NCBI GenBank assembly: GCA_021151625.1
Contig: JAGKWY010000062.1
Location: forward strand, 1 to 42,471
Direction of reading: 5' to 3'
Source of the DNA: Gammaproteobacteria bacterium
GTDB lineage: Bacteria; Pseudomonadota; Gammaproteobacteria; Pseudomonadales; Cellvibrionaceae
Length of the DNA stretch: 42,471 nucleotides
Shown here: positions 40,783 through 42,471 of the stretch, in pieces
Layout of the letters: every line of letters starts with the position of its first letter
Position numbering within the stretch: the stretch's first letter is position 1
Position numbers and translations under genes: made by a program
The notes under the pieces: generated by a model
Database searches by the model: none
Told to the model about the DNA's origin: nothing
The model's input: the letters and a program-made list of their open reading frames with translations, nothing else

Positions 40783-41607
40783 CTACTTTGCTTTTGGCAT
40801 GGATTTTAACATCTCCGCCAATCCAGCTCCCATCACCGCTGCCCCACCCTGTGCCCAACCACCGTCCACTGGAATGACGGCACCACTGATGTAGCTCGCA
40901 AAATCCGACGCCAAAAATAAGCAGGCATTGGCAATATCATCCGTTGAACCCATGCGCTGCAGCGGCACGGATTTGGTTACTGCAGCGCGAATTGCATCGT
41001 TGGGCGCAAGGCGTTTCATCCCTTCAGTGTTATCGATGGGACCGGGAATAATTGAATTAATACGCACACCCTCCGCCCCCCATTCCAAACACAAGGTTCT
41101 GGTGATCATATCCACACCTGCTTTTGCAGCGCATACATGGCTTTGCGCGGCCATGGGGATTTCCGCTTGCGGCGCAGAAATATTAATAATTGACGCACCT
41201 GGTTTTTTCAGGTGTGGATAAACCGCCTGCATCACATGAAAGGTGCCCAACAAATCGATTTCAATCACCGAGCGAAAGCCATTAGGGGACATGCCCATGG
41301 CAAATGCCGGGAAATTTCCCGCCGCGCCAGACACCACTACATCAAGCTTACCCCAGCTGGCAGCGATATTATCGATACCGGTTTTAATCGCGTCCACTTC
41401 GCGCACATCGGCAGAAAAACCGGTTGCTTCAGCGGCACCATAATTTTTTAGCGACTGCACAGTGTCATCAACTTTTTCCTGTGAACGGCTGGCTACGGCA
41501 ACACGCGCACCGGCCTTGGCAAAAGTTTCTGCAATACCACGATTAATACCGCTGGTACCGCCCACCACCAAAACATTTTTATTTTTAAAATCGAATGTAA
41601 AAGTCAT
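40783..41607 (-). CDS. SDR oxidoreductase, 2,4-dienoyl-CoA reductase-like
   Basis: A 274-aa short-chain dehydrogenase. The Rossmann motif is VVGGTSGINRGIA (about residues 14-26), with SRSQ after beta-2 suggesting NADP(H). SGAAGNFPAFAMGM (about 93-106) is the NAAG equivalent. The family Ser is in INISAP. HVCAAKAGVD carries the Lys but not the usual Tyr of YxxxK. This pattern plus PGPIDNTEGMKRL resembles peroxisomal/bacterial 2,4-dienoyl-CoA reductases, which also lack that Tyr. The likely role is reduction of unsaturated acyl-CoA in fatty-acid breakdown. It lies 33 bases after the enoyl-CoA hydratase gene. AGGAC lies upstream of the ATG. Confidence 0.85.
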   Translation of the reverse strand: MTFTFDFKNKNVLVVGGTSGINRGIAETFAKAGARVAVASRSQEKVDDTVQSLKNYGAAEATGFSADVREVDAIKTGIDNIAASWGKLDVVVSGAAGNFPAFAMGMSPNGFRSVIEIDLLGTFHVMQAVYPHLKKPGASIINISAPQAEIPMAAQSHVCAAKAGVDMITRTLCLEWGAEGVRINSIIPGPIDNTEGMKRLAPNDAIRAAVTKSVPLQRMGSTDDIANACLFLASDFASYISGAVIPVDGGWAQGGAAVMGAGLAEMLKSMPKAK

Positions 41608-41640
41608 AGCTATGTCCTGTTTTAAAATCTTGCCTCTTTA

Positions 41641-42420
41641 TTAAAATCGCGAGAAGTCCGGCGCGCGTTTTTCAAAAAATGCGGTTACCGATTCTTTGCA
41701 TTCTTCGGAAGCCAAGCCCTCTGCAAAGCCTGCATATTCCGCTTGTAATGACTGTTCAACCGCATTTTTAGTCGCTGCGCGCAGCAATGCTTTGGAACGT
41801 CGCACGGCGGCAGGTGGTTGGTGTGCAAGACGCTGGATTTTTGCGTGTGCAAAGTCATTTAATTCGCTTGCTGCTACCGCTTTGGTGGCCAAACCGATAT
41901 TCGCTGCTTCAGCGCCCGAAAAAGGCTCACCCAATAAAAATAATTCCGCTGCTTTTTGTTGCCCCACAACACGGGGAACCAAAAAACTACTCGCGTATTC
42001 TGGACACAACCCGAGGTTTACAAAAGGTAATTGCAAGCGTGCATCTTCCGCGACATATACCAGATCGCAATGCAATAGCATGGTCGTACCAATACCCACC
42101 GCATGGCCGCGCACTACAGCGACTACGGGTTTGGCACAATGACGCAGAGCATTAATAAAACGCACTACCGGATGTTTTTCGTGGATTTGCGGCTCATTCA
42201 TGAAATCCATCAGATCATTGCCGCTGGTGAAAAACTCGTCTGTGCCGGTGAGTACAATCACGCGAACTTGCGCATCGGCTTCCGCCGCAAGAATCAGGTC
42301 TGCCAGGGCAGAATACATTGCCAGGGAAAGCGCATTTTTGCGTTCGGGGCGATTGAGGCTGAGGGTGAGGACGCGCTCTTGCAACTGGCTCACTACCTGT
42401 GGAATCGGGCTATCGATCAT
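41641..42420 (-). CDS. Enoyl-CoA hydratase/isomerase family protein
   Basis: A 259-aa crotonase-fold protein. LNRPERKNALSLAMY (about residues 27-41), FFTSGNDLMDFM (about 62-73) and VRGHAVGIGTTMLLHCDLVYVAEDARLQLPFVNLGLCPE (about 103-141) give the CoA-binding and oxyanion-hole regions. One Glu of the paired hydratase catalytic residues is not in its usual place, while Pro-Glu in LCPEYASS is, which favours an isomerase-type activity. The ATG at 42420 with AAGGATAAG upstream is preferred over a TTG six codons earlier. It forms a two-gene operon with the dienoyl-CoA-reductase-like SDR, consistent with unsaturated acyl-CoA metabolism. Confidence 0.88.
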   Translation of the reverse strand: MIDSPIPQVVSQLQERVLTLSLNRPERKNALSLAMYSALADLILAAEADAQVRVIVLTGTDEFFTSGNDLMDFMNEPQIHEKHPVVRFINALRHCAKPVVAVVRGHAVGIGTTMLLHCDLVYVAEDARLQLPFVNLGLCPEYASSFLVPRVVGQQKAAELFLLGEPFSGAEAANIGLATKAVAASELNDFAHAKIQRLAHQPPAAVRRSKALLRAATKNAVEQSLQAEYAGFAEGLASEECKESVTAFFEKRAPDFSRF

Positions 42421-42471
42421 CTTCTTATCCTTATGCAAGTTGAGGGTTGAGAGGAAGGCTAAAAACAGTGG

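Overview
The window looks like chromosomal DNA of a plant-polysaccharide-degrading gammaproteobacterium close to Cellvibrio. The grounds are long poly-serine linkers, secreted proteins ending in type 2 cellulose-binding modules (CBM2), a complete-looking MSHA-type IV pilus operon, and gammaproteobacterial housekeeping genes (tusA, rlmM, yheU, mioC-like, fldB, mnmC). The genus is inferred from style; no 16S or marker gene is present. No tRNA, rRNA, insertion sequence, prophage or CRISPR array was seen.

Layout. 1-4.1 kb: an unrecognised acidic protein, tusA, a small unknown protein, rlmM, yheU, a decayed gcvR-like gene made by fusing the halves of its two ACT domains out of frame, and a DUF2721 membrane protein. 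4.1-20.2 kb, minus strand: an MSHA pilus operon transcribed mshI-mshI2-mshJ-mshK-mshL-mshM-mshN-mshE-mshG-mshF(like)-mshA-mshC-mshD-mshO-mshP-mshQ, with tight or overlapping junctions and a longer leader only in front of the major pilin mshA. No mshH or mshB is seen. A 5'-truncated trmL lies just upstream of mshI, suggesting an old rearrangement breakpoint. 20.6-23.7 kb, plus strand: mioC-like, fldB, mnmC. 23.7-24.2 kb: a BrnT-type toxin with a small antitoxin. 24.3-26.3 kb: a ComFB-domain protein, a DUF502 membrane protein and a secreted glutamine cyclotransferase. 26.5-30.6 kb: two paralogous DUF5666 lipoproteins flanking a DUF6502 protein, with a 12-bp-arm palindrome upstream. 30.8-32.4 kb: an Omp85-like outer membrane protein. 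32.6-40.4 kb, minus strand: the most unusual part, four tandem secreted proteins. 40.8-42.4 kb: an enoyl-CoA hydratase/isomerase and a 2,4-dienoyl-CoA-reductase-like SDR in an operon.

The four tandem proteins share one architecture: signal peptide, GH5 (mannanase-like, GH5_8-type) domain, Ser linker, PKD/Ig-like domain, Ser-rich linker, CBM2. In all four the catalytic motif of the GH5 domain is broken. The three upstream copies share a coherent set of changes: acid/base Glu to Gln, nucleophile Glu to Gly, active-site His-x-Tyr to Asp-x-Phe, and conserved Arg to Gln. The fourth has lost the acid/base (Asn-Glu-Pro to Ser-Gly-Pro) but keeps the nucleophile. The rest of the fold and the CBM2 aromatic residues are preserved. 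This looks like a family of secreted pseudo-glycosidases that may bind, sense or present plant polysaccharide rather than cut it. It is the strongest candidate here for an undescribed system.
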